From positions 124,001 to 188,000 of the forward strand of contig JADJEI010000013.1 in assembly GCA_016709155.1 (NCBI GenBank): 64,000 bases of DNA. The letters run 5' to 3'. Source of the DNA: Ignavibacteriales bacterium. GTDB lineage: Bacteria; Bacteroidota; Ignavibacteria; Ignavibacteriales; Ignavibacteriaceae. Position numbers and translations under genes: made by a program. Positions 27,930 through 37,152 of the stretch are shown here, piece after piece (the first letter of the stretch is position 1; each line of letters starts with the position of its first letter). The notes beneath the pieces are model-generated. The model did not search any database and was not told the DNA's origin. It saw only the letters and a list, made by a program, of their open reading frames with translations.

Positions 27930-29279
27930 ATGCTGATACTTTATAACACACTTACAAAAAAGAAAGAAGAATTTAAACCCCTCAATCCGCCGAATGTAAA
28001 TTTTTATATCTGCGGACCAACCGTTTATGATTACTTCCATATCGGTAATGCACGTTCATTTATAATCTCAGATATGCTGCGAAGGTATCTCATCTATAAA
28101 GGCTACAAAGTAAAATTTGTAATGAACATAACAGACATTGATGATCGAATAATAAAAAAATCCATTGATGAAAAAATCAGTTTCAATGAAGTTGCTTCGA
28201 AATACACCAAAGCTTTTTTAGAAGACATAAGTGCATTGAAATTAAAACCTGCGGATGTTAATCCTAAAGCAACAGAACATATTGGAGAGATAATTAATCT
28301 CATCAAGACTCTCGAAGAAAAGGGAATCGCTTACAATGTTGATGGTGATGTTTTTTATGATGTATCGAAATTCGAAGGATACGGCAAACTCAGCAGCAAA
28401 AATTTAGAGCAGCTTGAATCTGGTGCGCGAGTTGAAATAAACGAAACTAAAAAAAATCCGCTTGATTTTGCATTATGGAAAAAAGCAAAACCCGGTGAAC
28501 CTTCGTGGGAAAGCCCCTGGGGCAAAGGCAGACCCGGATGGCATATCGAGTGCTCTGCAATGAGCTGCAAACATCTCGGCGAATCTTTTGATATTCACGC
28601 CGGCGGAAATGATTTAATTTTCCCCCACCACGAAAATGAAATTGCGCAGAGCGAAGGCGCTACTGGAAAACCTTTCGTGAAGTACTGGCTGCATTTTGGA
28701 TTTCTGAATATCAATGAAGAAAAAATGTCAAAGTCGCTCGGTAATTTTTTAACTGCAAGAGATATTCTGAAAAATTATTCAGCAGAAGCAATTAGATTAT
28801 TTTTTGCGCAGGCTTATTACCGTGGTCCACTGAATTTTAGTGATGAACTTTTGCAGGCAGCACAAAAGGGAGTGGAAAAGTTTGTTAATCTTGCTCAGAA
28901 AATTAATGATGAATTGAATAAAGACAATTCCGAAGGAGTTTATCCTGAAATAGATATTAAAAAATATTTGGATGAATTTGAAACCGTAATGGATGATGAC
29001 TTTAACTCAGCGCAAGGCGTTGCTGTGATTTTTGATTTTGCGAAAGAAGTAAATAGAATCATTGCCTCGGATCAAAAAATAAAAAAAGATTTTTTTGTAG
29101 ATGTAAAAAATTTCCTAACAAAAACTGCAGTTGATGTTTTAGGAATTATGAATTTTGATTTAACCGTTAAAGGTGGTGGTGAACTTGAAGATGCTTTAAT
29201 TAAATTTTTAATTGAACTGCGTAACAATGCTAAAAAAGAAAAAAACTTTTTGCTTGCAGATAAGATACGCGGGGTGTAG
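27930..29279 (+). CDS. cysS: cysteinyl-tRNA synthetase, short C-terminus
   Basis: CysS charges tRNA-Cys. The 449-residue class I synthetase has zinc ligand C28 and the HIGN signature (FYICGPTVYDYFHIGNARS), WHIECSAMS and the HAGGNDLIFPHHENEIAQSE zinc/adenylate region, and KMSKS (265-269). The last residues are KNFLLADKIRGV and then stop. In most CysS proteins ADKIRDEL continues for about 25 residues to a conserved Trp-containing end. No other frame nearby restores that tail, so it was lost by a deletion or rearrangement and not by a simple frameshift. Activity may persist, since the tail is peripheral to the catalytic core. Confidence 0.92.
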   Translation: MLILYNTLTKKKEEFKPLNPPNVNFYICGPTVYDYFHIGNARSFIISDMLRRYLIYKGYKVKFVMNITDIDDRIIKKSIDEKISFNEVASKYTKAFLEDISALKLKPADVNPKATEHIGEIINLIKTLEEKGIAYNVDGDVFYDVSKFEGYGKLSSKNLEQLESGARVEINETKKNPLDFALWKKAKPGEPSWESPWGKGRPGWHIECSAMSCKHLGESFDIHAGGNDLIFPHHENEIAQSEGATGKPFVKYWLHFGFLNINEEKMSKSLGNFLTARDILKNYSAEAIRLFFAQAYYRGPLNFSDELLQAAQKGVEKFVNLAQKINDELNKDNSEGVYPEIDIKKYLDEFETVMDDDFNSAQGVAVIFDFAKEVNRIIASDQKIKKDFFVDVKNFLTKTAVDVLGIMNFDLTVKGGGELEDALIKFLIELRNNAKKEKNFLLADKIRGV

Positions 29280-29395
29280 TGTAATTTACATTGATATAGC
29301 TCATCAAATAATCAACTGGCAGCAAATTTCTTTTTCTCAAAATTGAAAAAAAAAACGATTTTTCCCGATGTTGAGAAGACAGAAATATATATCCA

Positions 29396-29427
29396 TTGTT
29401 TTTTGTTGATTTTATATTTTAGTTTTG
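29396..29427 (+). promoter_or_regulatory. Bacteroidota-type promoter
   Basis: TTG at 29396 and TAGTTTTG at 29420, a match to the -7 consensus TAnnTTTG, are separated by 21 bases. The promoter lies 125 bases upstream of the barrel gene, implying a long leader. Confidence 0.35.
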
Positions 29428-29552
29428 TGGTACAGTTGTTGGCAAATTATTATTAAGTATAAATGGAGTTAAGCTAAATTATCTAGACTAATTGGCTTTC
29501 TCCTAATTAATATTTTTTATAATTGTCAGTAATAATTCTGAAAGGGGAAAAA

Positions 29553-30206
29553 ATGAGAAAAGTATTATTCATTCTACTCTTTATTTCATTTAACGTTTTA
29601 AAAGCACAGGAAAACAAACCTTTTTCTAATTTTGACATCGGTTTTTATGGTGGTATTAATTTTTATAATACAGACAAAATTAGAGGTGATTTTCTTGTAG
29701 AGTTTAAAACGAATCTCATATCTTCACTTAAACTGAAAGCCTCTGCAGGTTATTTTAGGACAATACAACCCTATACTTACAATTACACTGTAAGAAAATA
29801 CTCTGAAAATATTATTGATACTCTTCCAAAATTTTTTGCAGCTAAATATAATTTAGTAAGCAAAAATTATGATATTTTCCTGATTACATTAGGCATTCAA
29901 TATTTGATTGTTAATAGTATCTTCTCGCCATATCTTTCGGTAGATGCAGTTTATAACTTTATGAATACATTCATAGAGACTTCACCGTCTGAAGTCTGGT
30001 CTTATAATTCAATTGATGAGATACCTGATGAATTTAAGGAAAACCAAAAGGAGGAAGAGCTGCTGAATAATTCGTATGGAATAATATTGGGAGCAGGCAC
30101 ATCATATCATATTTCTTCAAAATTAAATCTTGATATTAGATACTTGTTCAAATACGATAGTAAGATAGTCAACACGCACCATATCATTATAGGTGTTTAT
30201 TTTTAA
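29553..30206 (+). CDS. outer-membrane beta-barrel protein
   Basis: Starting at the ATG at 29553 (GGGG-rich Shine-Dalgarno site 6 bases upstream; an earlier in-frame codon at 29523 would bury the signal peptide), the 217-residue product has a signal peptide ending in VLKA-QE. After it come alternating strands typical of OmpA-like or PorT-like barrels (FDIGFYGGINFYN, LKLKASAGYFRT, YGIILGAGTSYHISSKLNLDIRYLFKY) and a terminal aromatic residue (IIIGVYF). It is followed after 12 bases by a T9SS protein gene, so it may be that protein's partner. Confidence 0.65.
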   Translation: MRKVLFILLFISFNVLKAQENKPFSNFDIGFYGGINFYNTDKIRGDFLVEFKTNLISSLKLKASAGYFRTIQPYTYNYTVRKYSENIIDTLPKFFAAKYNLVSKNYDIFLITLGIQYLIVNSIFSPYLSVDAVYNFMNTFIETSPSEVWSYNSIDEIPDEFKENQKEEELLNNSYGIILGAGTSYHISSKLNLDIRYLFKYDSKIVNTHHIIIGVYF

Positions 30207-30218
30207 AGTAGTAGAGAA

Positions 30219-31517
30219 ATGGATTTAATAAATAAAACTCTTTGGATTTTGCTTCTTGGTTTTTTAGCAGTTGAAATTTTTCCTCAGGAACAATCTTATA
30301 TCTCAACAAATGGAAATATTGACAATTCATTCCTCAAAAGAAGTATTTATAATGTATCAACCATTACTCAATTGAAAAATAATAATTCTGCCGAAGTTTT
30401 AGATAGTCTTATTTGTATATATTTAAACGGAATTAGAATTAAAATTACATATAATTATAATGTTGATTTATCATTAAATTTTTTCACAATGGCTGAGTGG
30501 TATAATGGCGAATGGATCATTTACGATAAACATACAAACACATACAATTCTGAAGGAAATCTTGAATTAGTTCTTTGGGAATGGTTTAATTCTTCATCAG
30601 GAGAATGGTTTAAATACGCGAAGGATGTTTATAATTATGATTCTTTAGTTAATAGGGTTGTTTATTTACGTCTGTATTTCAATGGTCAGGAATTTGAGAA
30701 TGATTTTAAATATGAAAATTTTTATGATGCTTCAAACAATTTAGTATCATCAGTAAATTATGATTGGATAGATAGTATATGGACAAACAGTTCTAAATCT
30801 ATTTATACATATACTCCAGAGAATGTAATTGATACAGCTTTATTTCAGATTTGGACAAACAACCAGTGGATAAATTACCAGTTGAATATTTATGAGTATG
30901 ATGAAGAGCTTAATATCATTTCTAATTTAGCAAAAAGATGGCAAGAAGATAATTGGTTAAATTTTGGTTCGGGGAAATTTGAGTATGATGTTAATAATAA
31001 TTTAGTGTTAGAAAATTGGGAAATAGCATATAATAATACCTGGGAAAATTGGTGTAGAATATTTTATGAATATGATGATAATAATACTTTAATTCATCTA
31101 TTTGGTGAAGAATGGGTAAATGGACAGTGGGTACCGGAAAATGAACCTCTACGAGTTACAAACCCAGATGGTATTTTAATCGGGTTCATAGCTGAAGAAA
31201 TATTTCTATATTATAGCCAACCTACAAGTGTGGAAAGTGAAAAAAATATTGTGGAAGAATATCTTCTTTCCCAAAACTACCCCAACCCTTTCAATCCGTC
31301 AACAACAATTAAATATCAAATTCCAAACGCCGGAAATGTAACTCTAAAAGTTTACGACATCCTTGGAAGAGAATTAACTACGCTTGTTGATGAATTTAAG
31401 AATGAAGGCAGGTACGAAGTAAACTTCAATGCAAGCAAACTTGCAAGCGGAGTTTACATCTACACAATAAAATCAAATGATTTTACTGCTTCGAAAAAGC
31501 TAATGTTGTTAAAGTAA
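30219..31517 (+). CDS. T9SS-secreted protein with Trp/Tyr repeats
   Basis: The 432-residue protein has a signal peptide and then about seven imperfect repeats of roughly 38-40 residues. Each has a W.NG.W-like turn and a Y.YD...N-L strand (for example EWYNGEWIIYDKH, YNYDSL; NNQWINYQLNIYEYDEELN; NGQWVPEN). The pattern resembles other repeat adhesins of this group. The C-terminus is a complete T9SS domain: NYPNPFNPSTTIKYQIPN, DILGRELTTLVDEF, YEVNFNASKLASGVYIY and KKLMLLK. It is the best internal reference for the damaged sorting domain at 20415. The ligand is unknown. Confidence 0.72.
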   Translation: MDLINKTLWILLLGFLAVEIFPQEQSYISTNGNIDNSFLKRSIYNVSTITQLKNNNSAEVLDSLICIYLNGIRIKITYNYNVDLSLNFFTMAEWYNGEWIIYDKHTNTYNSEGNLELVLWEWFNSSSGEWFKYAKDVYNYDSLVNRVVYLRLYFNGQEFENDFKYENFYDASNNLVSSVNYDWIDSIWTNSSKSIYTYTPENVIDTALFQIWTNNQWINYQLNIYEYDEELNIISNLAKRWQEDNWLNFGSGKFEYDVNNNLVLENWEIAYNNTWENWCRIFYEYDDNNTLIHLFGEEWVNGQWVPENEPLRVTNPDGILIGFIAEEIFLYYSQPTSVESEKNIVEEYLLSQNYPNPFNPSTTIKYQIPNAGNVTLKVYDILGRELTTLVDEFKNEGRYEVNFNASKLASGVYIYTIKSNDFTASKKLMLLK

Positions 31518-31560
31518 AGTCAAACGAGTAACGTAAAAGGAAAAAGTTATAATTAAATTT

Positions 31561-31586
31561 AAGGGCAATCTTAGCCGGCTGCCTTT
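31561..31586. terminator. terminator between convergent genes
   Basis: AAGGGCA and TGCCTTT pair (with one G-T pair) around a loop containing GCCGGC, followed by a T-run. It separates the T9SS gene from the oxidase gene. Confidence 0.6.
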
Positions 31587-33068
31587 TTATATAAAAGACT
31601 GTCCGAAAATATTCCCTCTTCCCAAAATTAGATTTGGATCAAGCGCTTTTTTAATTTCAAATATCTTTAAAATTGTTTCGCGTCCGTACATTTCCAGTAA
31701 GTAATCTGTTTTAATTTTACCCACCCCGTGCTCTGCGGAGATAGTTCCGCCGTAATTTATTGCTGCAAGGCAAATCTCGTGATAAATACTTTTACCGGTT
31801 TCAAATTCATTTTGATTTTTAGGCAGCATATTCAAATGCAGGTGCGAATTTCCAAAATGCCCGTAAACCACGAAGTCTAATTTTGCATCCTGCACTAATT
31901 TTCGTGAAGCAGAAAAAAGCTGCCTGAAAAATTTATCTGGTACAGCAACATCAGTTCCGAGTTTGCGAAAATTATTTTTTACAATGTACTCATTCACCTT
32001 CCAAGAAATTGCGTGACGAAATTCTCTGATCTTTGAATTATCATTTTCAGTAAATGCAAACCACGCAGTTTCTGCATTGCCGGCGTTTTGATTTATTAGT
32101 TCAAGCCATTTGTTGACTAAAATATCTTCGCTTGCAGAGTCAGCTTCCTGCTCAAACCATATTGCTGCTTTTGCATCTTGTGGAATATTTTGAAAATCTA
32201 CAGATAAGAATTTGAGTGAATGCTCATCGAAGAATTCAAGTGCGAGCGCATCAATTTCATTTTTAAAATTATTATTCCTTGCCTCAAATGAAAGACTCCG
32301 TGCAGAGTCAAGAAAATTAAATGCCGCAGTTTCATTATTAAAAAAGACTACACAGGAAATGACTTTTTCAGGAAGGGGCAGTAATCTTAATTTCGCTTTC
32401 GTTATAATTCCAAGTGTTCCTTCCGAGCCAATGAATAGATCAATCGCATCCATTCCATCTTTAATAAAATACCCCGAGGCATTTTTTGTCAGCGGCATCT
32501 TGTAATTAGGAAGATTGAGAGTGATAATTTTATTCGATTCAGTTTTTAATTCCAAAATATTATGATCTGCTTTACCCCCACCACGTTTGAGTTTAAGCGA
32601 TTCACCGGTTGGGAGAATAATATATAATTCTTCAACAAAATTTCTTGTTGCACCGTACTTAAAAGTTTTAGCTCCGGAAGCATTTGTAGCAATTGTGCCG
32701 CCGATAAAACAATTCGTCTCGGTTGGATCGGGCGGATAAAATAATTTATTTTCTTTCACTTGCTTTTGCAGGTCGGCAAGAATAACAGCGGGTTGAACAA
32801 CAGCAAACTTTCCCTCAGAATTTATTTCTAAAACTTTATTCAGCTTTTCAGTTGAGATTACAATTCCGTTTTGAGGTACGCGTGCGCCGGTCAAGCCGGT
32901 GCCGTTGCCTGCTATTGTGACGGAAGTTTTGCTTCGATTTGCCTCAACAATGATTTCTGCAATTTCATTTTCATTGACAGGAAAATAAACGGCATCGCAG
33001 CATCCTTTGAAGTTTGAGGCATCAGTCAAAAAGTTTTGTATTTCGTCTTGTGATTTTTTTATCAACAT
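31587..33068 (-). CDS. FAD-binding oxidoreductase, GlcD/D-lactate dehydrogenase-like
   Basis: The 493-residue protein has a PCMH-type FAD domain (TIAGNGTGLTGARVPQNGIV, FIGGTIATNASGAKTFKYGA) and an FAD-oxidase C-terminal domain ending in VYGHFGNSHLHLNMLP and TISAEHGVGKIKTDYL. Family members oxidise glycolate, D-lactate or other 2-hydroxy acids. No GlcE/GlcF partner or iron-sulfur subunit is adjacent, so a single-subunit D-lactate or 2-hydroxyglutarate-type enzyme is likely. The ATG at 33068 is chosen over a GTG at 33080 that lies inside the upstream palindrome. A 178-bp duplication includes the first 40 codons and the upstream region. Confidence 0.85.
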   Translation of the reverse strand: MLIKKSQDEIQNFLTDASNFKGCCDAVYFPVNENEIAEIIVEANRSKTSVTIAGNGTGLTGARVPQNGIVISTEKLNKVLEINSEGKFAVVQPAVILADLQKQVKENKLFYPPDPTETNCFIGGTIATNASGAKTFKYGATRNFVEELYIILPTGESLKLKRGGGKADHNILELKTESNKIITLNLPNYKMPLTKNASGYFIKDGMDAIDLFIGSEGTLGIITKAKLRLLPLPEKVISCVVFFNNETAAFNFLDSARSLSFEARNNNFKNEIDALALEFFDEHSLKFLSVDFQNIPQDAKAAIWFEQEADSASEDILVNKWLELINQNAGNAETAWFAFTENDNSKIREFRHAISWKVNEYIVKNNFRKLGTDVAVPDKFFRQLFSASRKLVQDAKLDFVVYGHFGNSHLHLNMLPKNQNEFETGKSIYHEICLAAINYGGTISAEHGVGKIKTDYLLEMYGRETILKIFEIKKALDPNLILGRGNIFGQSFI

Positions 33069-33313
33069 AATTTTTGCCACTAATTACACGAACTTTCACG
33101 AATTAAAATTAGTGTCAATTAGTGAAATTCGTTTCTGTAATTTCATTTTCATTAACAGGAAAATAAACAGCATCGCAACATCCTTTGAAATTTGAGGCAT
33201 CAGTCAAAAAGTTCTGTATTTCGTCTTGTGATTTTTTTATCAACATAATTTTTGCCACTAATTACACGAATTTGCACGAATTAAAATTAGTGTCAATTAG
33301 TGAAATCAGTGGC
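32954..33313. repeat. 178-bp tandem duplication with palindromic repeat
   Basis: Two units, about 32954-33131 and 33132-33309, differ at few positions. Each contains the first 40 codons of the oxidase gene and an AT-rich palindrome running from GCCACTAATTACACGAA to AATTAGTGAAAT (33076 and 33254). The second copy of the palindrome is complete and ends CAGTGGC at 33313. Confidence 0.85.
33115..33246 (-). pseudogene. 5' fragment of the GlcD-like oxidase gene
   Basis: A 43-codon frame starts MLIKKSQDEIQNFLTD and matches the N-terminus of the neighbouring oxidase through the ENEI segment, then runs into palindrome sequence and stops. Five of the six base differences in the coding part are synonymous (CAA/CAG, AAC/AAT, TGC/TGT, GCC/GCT, GTC/GTT); the sixth is GCA/ACA near the joint. 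Confidence 0.75.
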
Positions 33314-33354
33314 TATCCTTTCCGGGTTTTTCTTGATGCAATCAAGTTGAATGA

Positions 33355-34683
33355 TTAAATAATCTCCCTCAAATAATTCAGATATTTTTTTTGAATTATT
33401 AAATCCGGGACACCAATTTTATCCATCTTTATTTCGGGATTAAGATTCATCAAATGAAATAATATATCAAGAGCTTCATACATATTTATTTCGGGAAACG
33501 AAGTGTCTCTTAAATGATGAATCAATTTTAATGTATTGAACCCATCAAACCAAAATATCTTTTGCTTATTAATTTGCTCGGTACTTTTTGATCTACCGAT
33601 AATCGAATTCCAGCTTTCGATAAATTTCTTTTGAATCAGGAAATTTTTCAATTCGATATGAATGTACTCGGCTTCTTTCAAATATTCTTCAGCAGTCAAA
33701 ATATTTTGCGAGTTGAATATCCGCAGCCAATTGTTTAAGATTTCAAAACTTGCAGGATTAAAAAGTTTGTATTCGTCACGCGAGCTTTGTAAAAAACGAT
33801 TCACTCTTTGTCCTGTTCCAAAAGGTACTCGCCACGAAGAACGTGAGGAGGGAGTGATAGTGGTTCCATTTATAGTTTGTACAAAAAAATGTTTGGCGAG
33901 TTTTTCAAGAAAATAAAAATCCTCTGCAGCTTTACGTTTATTCATTCCATCAACTTTGATATAACTTTCAACATCACAAATCATAGTTGACCCGAGAGTG
34001 TGCAATGCAAATGGTGAGTCAGCGTACTTTAGTCCGAGCACATAATATCGAAGAAAAGTTTCATAACAAATTATTGCTTTGGTGTTTTCATCATTGCCCG
34101 AGATATCATGAGCAAATCTAACTACACTGGCGTTGGATTTATTATAATTAAAATAAGAAATGATTGCTGTGAGATAATTCTTTTCAACTTTGCAATCAGC
34201 ATCGAGGCAGATTAGTAATTTTTTTAGTAATGAATTATAATTATAAATATTGAGTGCTGTATCCATTCCAATTTTTCTTGCAAGCCCTACCCCGGCATCC
34301 TTTTCCGGAAGTTCATTTCCTGAAGAAGAAGCATCTATCAATGCTATTCTTAAATTACTTTCGATAATCTTATTTAAAAACTCAGCTCCATTTATCTTAA
34401 AAATAATCTTACTGATTAATTCAATCGAAGATTTATTTCCGGCTTTAATTCCATTTGAAGAAGAAGCAGAATTATTTATCACAAAAAGAAAAAGAGAAGA
34501 CGAAAAATATTTCCTATCCATTTCGGAAAGGCTGTTCAGAAGAGAAATAATATTTTGATATTCATCAATCGCAGGGATGACTATTACATTGTCTATTGCC
34601 GATAAATCACTACAAATAATTTTTCGATCACTTGCAGAAAATTTGTTTAAATATTTACGAACTATTTCGGGAAGCTGACTCAC
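33355..34683 (-). CDS. GT2-like glycosyltransferase, soluble
   Basis: The 442-residue protein has a GT-A fold outline: VIVIPAIDEYQNIISLLNSL at residues 30-52, a LLICLDADCKVEKNYL segment with the DxD metal motif near residue 160, and KAAEDFYFLEKLAK with an ED acceptor motif near residue 245. No membrane span is visible. A Ser/Asn-rich insertion near residue 70 is unusual. The substrate is not assigned. Its ATG overlaps the miaA stop by 4 bases, although the functions are unrelated, so the coupling reflects operon packing. Confidence 0.7.
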   Translation of the reverse strand: MSQLPEIVRKYLNKFSASDRKIICSDLSAIDNVIVIPAIDEYQNIISLLNSLSEMDRKYFSSSLFLFVINNSASSSNGIKAGNKSSIELISKIIFKINGAEFLNKIIESNLRIALIDASSSGNELPEKDAGVGLARKIGMDTALNIYNYNSLLKKLLICLDADCKVEKNYLTAIISYFNYNKSNASVVRFAHDISGNDENTKAIICYETFLRYYVLGLKYADSPFALHTLGSTMICDVESYIKVDGMNKRKAAEDFYFLEKLAKHFFVQTINGTTITPSSRSSWRVPFGTGQRVNRFLQSSRDEYKLFNPASFEILNNWLRIFNSQNILTAEEYLKEAEYIHIELKNFLIQKKFIESWNSIIGRSKSTEQINKQKIFWFDGFNTLKLIHHLRDTSFPEINMYEALDILFHLMNLNPEIKMDKIGVPDLIIQKKYLNYLREII

Positions 34684-35588
34684 GTTTTTATAACCGGGAA
34701 AAATTGCTCAACTAAGTTTTTCGTCTTTGCAAAATCAGGCTCTTCAAACCAATTGATTCGTACACCTTCTCGTTCCATTTTTCTGAACCACGTCATTTGT
34801 CTTTTTGCGAAGTTGTGAATTGCGCTATTAAGTTTTTGAAACATGTCGTTAAAACTTAATTCACCGGTCAAGTATAAACTGATGCAACGGTACTCGAGTC
34901 CGAAATAATTTAATCGTTCAGGTGTGATACCTTTTTCTAAAAGATTTTTTACTTCATCAATCATACCTTCACCTAATCTTTTTTTTAGTCTATTAGTGAT
35001 TCTGTTTTTTACCTCAGATCGAGATGGAGCTATTCCGATTACTAATGAAGATAGTTTTTCGGATCTCAATAGCGGCTCATCATCGCTTTGATTAATGATA
35101 ATTGCTTTTATAATTCTTTCTTTATCAATTAAGTCGGTTGTATTGTGGAGATTCCCGGAAGTTGTTAAAAGTAATTGACGAAGTTCGTCAATACTTTTAT
35201 GTTCAAGTTCAGATTTTAATTTAGAATTAAACTCTGCTTTTTTCAATTTATAATTTTGCAAAATAGAGCTAAGATAAAGTCCTGTTCCACCTGCAAGGAA
35301 TGGAAGTTTTTGCCTCGAAGCAATGTCATCAAAAGTTTTGTAAAATAATTTCTGAAAATCGAAAAGACTAAAATCATCAGTAGGTTCACAAACATCAACA
35401 AGATGATAAGGAATCTTCACCGTCTCTACTAAATAGTCTTCATAATCTTTTCCTGTTCCGATATTCATTGAGCGGTAAACCTGACGAGAATCGGCAGAGA
35501 TGATTTCTCCGTTAAAATGATAAGCAAGTTCAGCAGCTAATTTTGTTTTACCCGTTGCGGTAGGACCAAGGATGGTGACAAAGTCCAT
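34680..35588 (-). CDS. miaA: tRNA dimethylallyltransferase
   Basis: MiaA transfers a dimethylallyl group to A37 of tRNAs that read UNN codons, making the substrate for MiaB. The 302-residue protein has the P-loop GPTATGKT (8-15), the ISADSRQVYRSMNIGTGK substrate segment, PYHLVDV, LAGGTGLYLSSIL and FAKRQMTWFRK near the C-terminus. Length is typical. The gene lies between a sensor kinase and a glycosyltransferase on the minus strand, with 7 and -4 bases of spacing. Confidence 0.95.
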   Translation of the reverse strand: MDFVTILGPTATGKTKLAAELAYHFNGEIISADSRQVYRSMNIGTGKDYEDYLVETVKIPYHLVDVCEPTDDFSLFDFQKLFYKTFDDIASRQKLPFLAGGTGLYLSSILQNYKLKKAEFNSKLKSELEHKSIDELRQLLLTTSGNLHNTTDLIDKERIIKAIIINQSDDEPLLRSEKLSSLVIGIAPSRSEVKNRITNRLKKRLGEGMIDEVKNLLEKGITPERLNYFGLEYRCISLYLTGELSFNDMFQKLNSAIHNFAKRQMTWFRKMEREGVRINWFEEPDFAKTKNLVEQFFPVIKT

Positions 35589-35595
35589 AAAAAAA

Positions 35596-37023
35596 TCAAG
35601 AGATAGGGAGTTTAATAATTATAGTTGTGCTTTCTCCAAGATCACTTTCAGCAGAGATAGAACCTCCGCAGTCTTCAATTATTTTTTTTGCGAGATAAAG
35701 ACCTAATCCAACGGAGTTATTTTTTCCGTGAGTGAAAAATTCATCAAAAATATTTTCGAGCTGATATTCAGGAATTCCATTTCCCTCATCCTTAATTTTA
35801 ATTTCAATGTTGTCTTCAAATTCATCCGCTGAAATAAAAACATTTCCGCCAAGCGGCATTGCTTCGTAAGCATTTTTAATAATCTGATAGCAAGCCACTG
35901 AAAAGTCTGCCAGGTTAATTTTTACACTTTTCTCCGCTTTTATTTTTTTGAGAATTTTAATATCACTCCGGGAAATTGCTTCCTTAATTGTAGGCAGAGA
36001 ATTGTTTAATAAATCTTCAACTAATTGAATTTCACTATTGAAGAATTGAGTGTGCGTAAAAAGTTTTTTTGTGCTTGAAATTATATTTTTAGAAAGGAAA
36101 GCCAAACTGATGGCAATATTTCTGATGTTTTCCGATTCAGTTTCGATATCAGTATTAAAAACTTGCTGGATGGAATCGAAATTATATTTAATAAATGTAA
36201 CATATCTTTTCTCACGGTCCACTCTGTCAGTATCATAATCATTGATAACAATGTTTTCCACAATTGCCTGTTCGATTTTAATTTCTTCAGGTTGAGATTT
36301 GTCAGAAGACTCAGATATCTTTTCCTCGATTTTATTTTGAATTTCAAAAAGATCTCTCCCTTGATTATCATCAAAAATATCTTCATCAATAACTAATGAT
36401 GAACGTATTTCTTCGTCTCTATTATTTAGAAATGCCTCGTCTGATCCCTCAGCAATTATTTCATCATCAATCTTCTCTACCAGGTCGGGGGAGGGAGGTG
36501 TGTCTATTTCGAGTTCAGGTTCAAGTTCAAGGTCAAGTTCAAGGTTAGGTTCAGGTTCAAGTTCAAGTTCAGGTTCAGGTTCAAGTATTTGATCAGGATT
36601 TAATGAATTAAAAATATCGGTTGATTCACTTTTCAGATTATTAAGAAGAACATTGTCTGAGATTGTTGTCCCTCCTGCCAGAAGTTTATTTACTAATTGT
36701 GGGGCAATGCAATAAACAGTGCAATTGGTATCTGCAACCGCGGAAGAAATTCTTTGAGTGTTATCTGTAATTTCTTTTTCGCCAAAAAAATCAAAGTCAG
36801 ATTTATTCAATAAAATATTTCTCTCAGAAAATTTAATTTTAACTTTGCCCTGAACAATCAAGTACATAAATTCAGGCTGGTCGCCCCTCTGAAAAATAAT
36901 ATCGCCTTCTTTAAATATTTTTACACCTTCCTGACTGAAATCAATTCCGGTGCGATCAATCGAGATTCCCTCAAAGATTTTATTTTTCTTGAGCAGATCA
37001 AAGGTCTTCTTATTAAGAGTCAT
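35596..37023 (-). CDS. sensor protein: cyclic-nucleotide-binding-like domain, EP-rich linker, HATPase
   Basis: The 475-residue cytosolic protein starts with a cNMP-binding fold (residues about 15-115: FKEGDIIFQRGDQPEFMYLI, VQGKVKI). An acidic linker follows (about 145-260), of which the first part is a Glu-Pro-Leu repeat. Then come a helical region and a histidine-kinase ATPase domain (about 365-475) with N box QIIKNAYEAMP, G1 DEGNGIPEYQ and G2 GLGLYLAKKIIED. I could not find a canonical phospho-accepting H box, so it may use an atypical dimerisation domain or act as a kinase-like ATPase. No response regulator is adjacent. Confidence 0.72.
   Translation of the reverse strand: MTLNKKTFDLLKKNKIFEGISIDRTGIDFSQEGVKIFKEGDIIFQRGDQPEFMYLIVQGKVKIKFSERNILLNKSDFDFFGEKEITDNTQRISSAVADTNCTVYCIAPQLVNKLLAGGTTISDNVLLNNLKSESTDIFNSLNPDQILEPEPELELEPEPNLELDLELEPELEIDTPPSPDLVEKIDDEIIAEGSDEAFLNNRDEEIRSSLVIDEDIFDDNQGRDLFEIQNKIEEKISESSDKSQPEEIKIEQAIVENIVINDYDTDRVDREKRYVTFIKYNFDSIQQVFNTDIETESENIRNIAISLAFLSKNIISSTKKLFTHTQFFNSEIQLVEDLLNNSLPTIKEAISRSDIKILKKIKAEKSVKINLADFSVACYQIIKNAYEAMPLGGNVFISADEFEDNIEIKIKDEGNGIPEYQLENIFDEFFTHGKNNSVGLGLYLAKKIIEDCGGSISAESDLGESTTIIIKLPIS
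36511..36586. repeat. hexanucleotide repeat encoding the Glu-Pro linker
   Basis: Imperfect GGTTCA/AGTTCA units run for about 76 bases inside the sensor gene and encode a Glu-Leu/Glu-Pro tract on the minus strand. Unit gain or loss would keep the frame but change linker length. Confidence 0.7.
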
Positions 37024-37152
37024 AATTTTATTTATATTTGAAATAGAATAATCTCAAAAAACTTTTGTATAAAAATAGAAAAGTAAATAGCTATTCCGAA
37101 AACATAATTAACAAGATTATTGAATCTTTGAATTCAGAAATGCATCAAAAGT

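Noticed and set aside
32957..33246. Insertion sequence causing the 5' duplication of the oxidase gene
   Set aside because: No transposase or target-site duplication is present; the palindrome is too short to be an IS.
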